NCBI GenBank assembly: GCA_007570785.1 | Contig: ML664152.1 | Span: 3,472,911-3,536,910 of the forward strand | Length of the DNA: 64,000 bases | Direction: 5' to 3' | Source of the DNA: Antilocapra americana | Lineage: Eukaryota; Chordata; Mammalia; Artiodactyla; Antilocapridae | Shown here: in pieces, positions 63,693 through 64,000 of the stretch | Numbering within the stretch: position 1 is the first letter of the stretch | Layout: each line of letters begins with the position of its first letter | Notes under the pieces: generated by a model | Told to the model about the DNA's origin: nothing | Database searches by the model: none | The model's input: only the letters and a program-made list of their open reading frames with translations | Translations under genes and position numbers: made by a program

Positions 63693-64000
63693 TCTGTGCA
63701 GATGACACTCTCAGAGTAAAAAGGCAATTGCAGAATGGAAGAAGATATTTGTAAATCATATCTGGTAAGGGATCACTATAAAAACAACGCGATTCAAAAA
63801 TAGATGGAGGACTCTGGTAGACATTTCTCTAAGGATATGTAATGGCTAACAAGCACATGAAAAGATGCTCAACATCACTGGTCATTAAGGAAATGCACAT
63901 CAAAACTGCAGTAAGATACCACCTCACACCTATTAAGATGGTCGTTATAAACAAAATGAGCAAACAAAACAAGTGTTGGTGAGATGTGGAGAAGTTGAAA

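Larger units (their letters stand above)
58381..64000 (+). mobile_element. Old L1, sense, ORF1 to ORF2, split and running off the window
   Basis: 58400-59150 matches the ORF1 region of an L1M-like element ('aaattctggagcttacaact'). 59200-62700 covers ORF2: the endonuclease part, RT, and the C-terminal part (MSILPKVIDAITIKIP). The palm box near 61758 reads 'tttgctgatgtatggtatta', so FADD is broken by a small deletion. The copy is split by a CHR SINE (59455-59775) and by a MAZ retrocopy (62700-63692), and resumes at 63700 to the window edge. Confidence 0.85.

Noticed and set aside
63109..63759. 216-codon minus-strand frame
   Set aside because: Antisense of the MAZ retrocopy 3'UTR and L1; low-complexity Gly/Arg/Glu composition only.

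Overview
The window is nuclear DNA of a ruminant, almost certainly a bovid. It is packed with BovB (RTE-type) LINE fragments, Bov-tA tRNA-derived SINEs, cetartiodactyl CHR-type SINEs and L1 copies. I cannot tell cattle from buffalo, sheep or goat by eye. Nearly all short open frames are repeat sequence, antisense shadows or CpG-island noise.

Two genes are supported, arranged head to head. (1) NDUFV3, the small accessory subunit of mitochondrial complex I, lies on the minus strand. Only exon 1 (6494-6541) and exon 2 (3436-3556) are in view, and the gene runs off the left edge. Its CpG-island promoter lies at about 6150-6960. (2) WDR4, the WD-repeat partner of METTL1 in the tRNA N7-methylguanosine (m7G46) methyltransferase, lies on the plus strand and is complete. 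Eleven coding exons between 22086 and 39496 join, with consistent splice phases, into an uninterrupted 414-codon frame. It has a CpG-island promoter with CRE, ETS and E-box sites, and a polyadenylation signal at 40138. From memory, the human locus on 21q22.3 has the same order and divergent orientation (PDE9A, WDR4, NDUFV3), so PDE9A would be expected beyond the right edge.

Layout: 1-6.5 kb is NDUFV3 with intronic repeats; 6.5-22 kb is the intergenic gap, largely retroposons; 22-40.2 kb is WDR4, comparatively repeat-poor apart from an antisense L1 in intron 6; 40.2-64 kb is intergenic and grows increasingly repeat-dense. From 46 to 54 kb there is a stack of nested L1 and BovB copies, and from 58.4 kb to the end an old L1 is split by a CHR SINE and by a processed copy of the MAZ mRNA 3' end.

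I found no new gene system. The best second-look items are retrotransposition records: a BovB with a clean 5' inversion and a target-site duplication, two 5'-inverted L1s, the MAZ retrocopy inside an L1, a CHR SINE nested inside a Bov-tA SINE with a perfect 16-base duplication, and a 30-base U6 snRNA fragment. WDR4 exon 4 also ends in a tandem GTGGT splice donor that could add or drop one valine.
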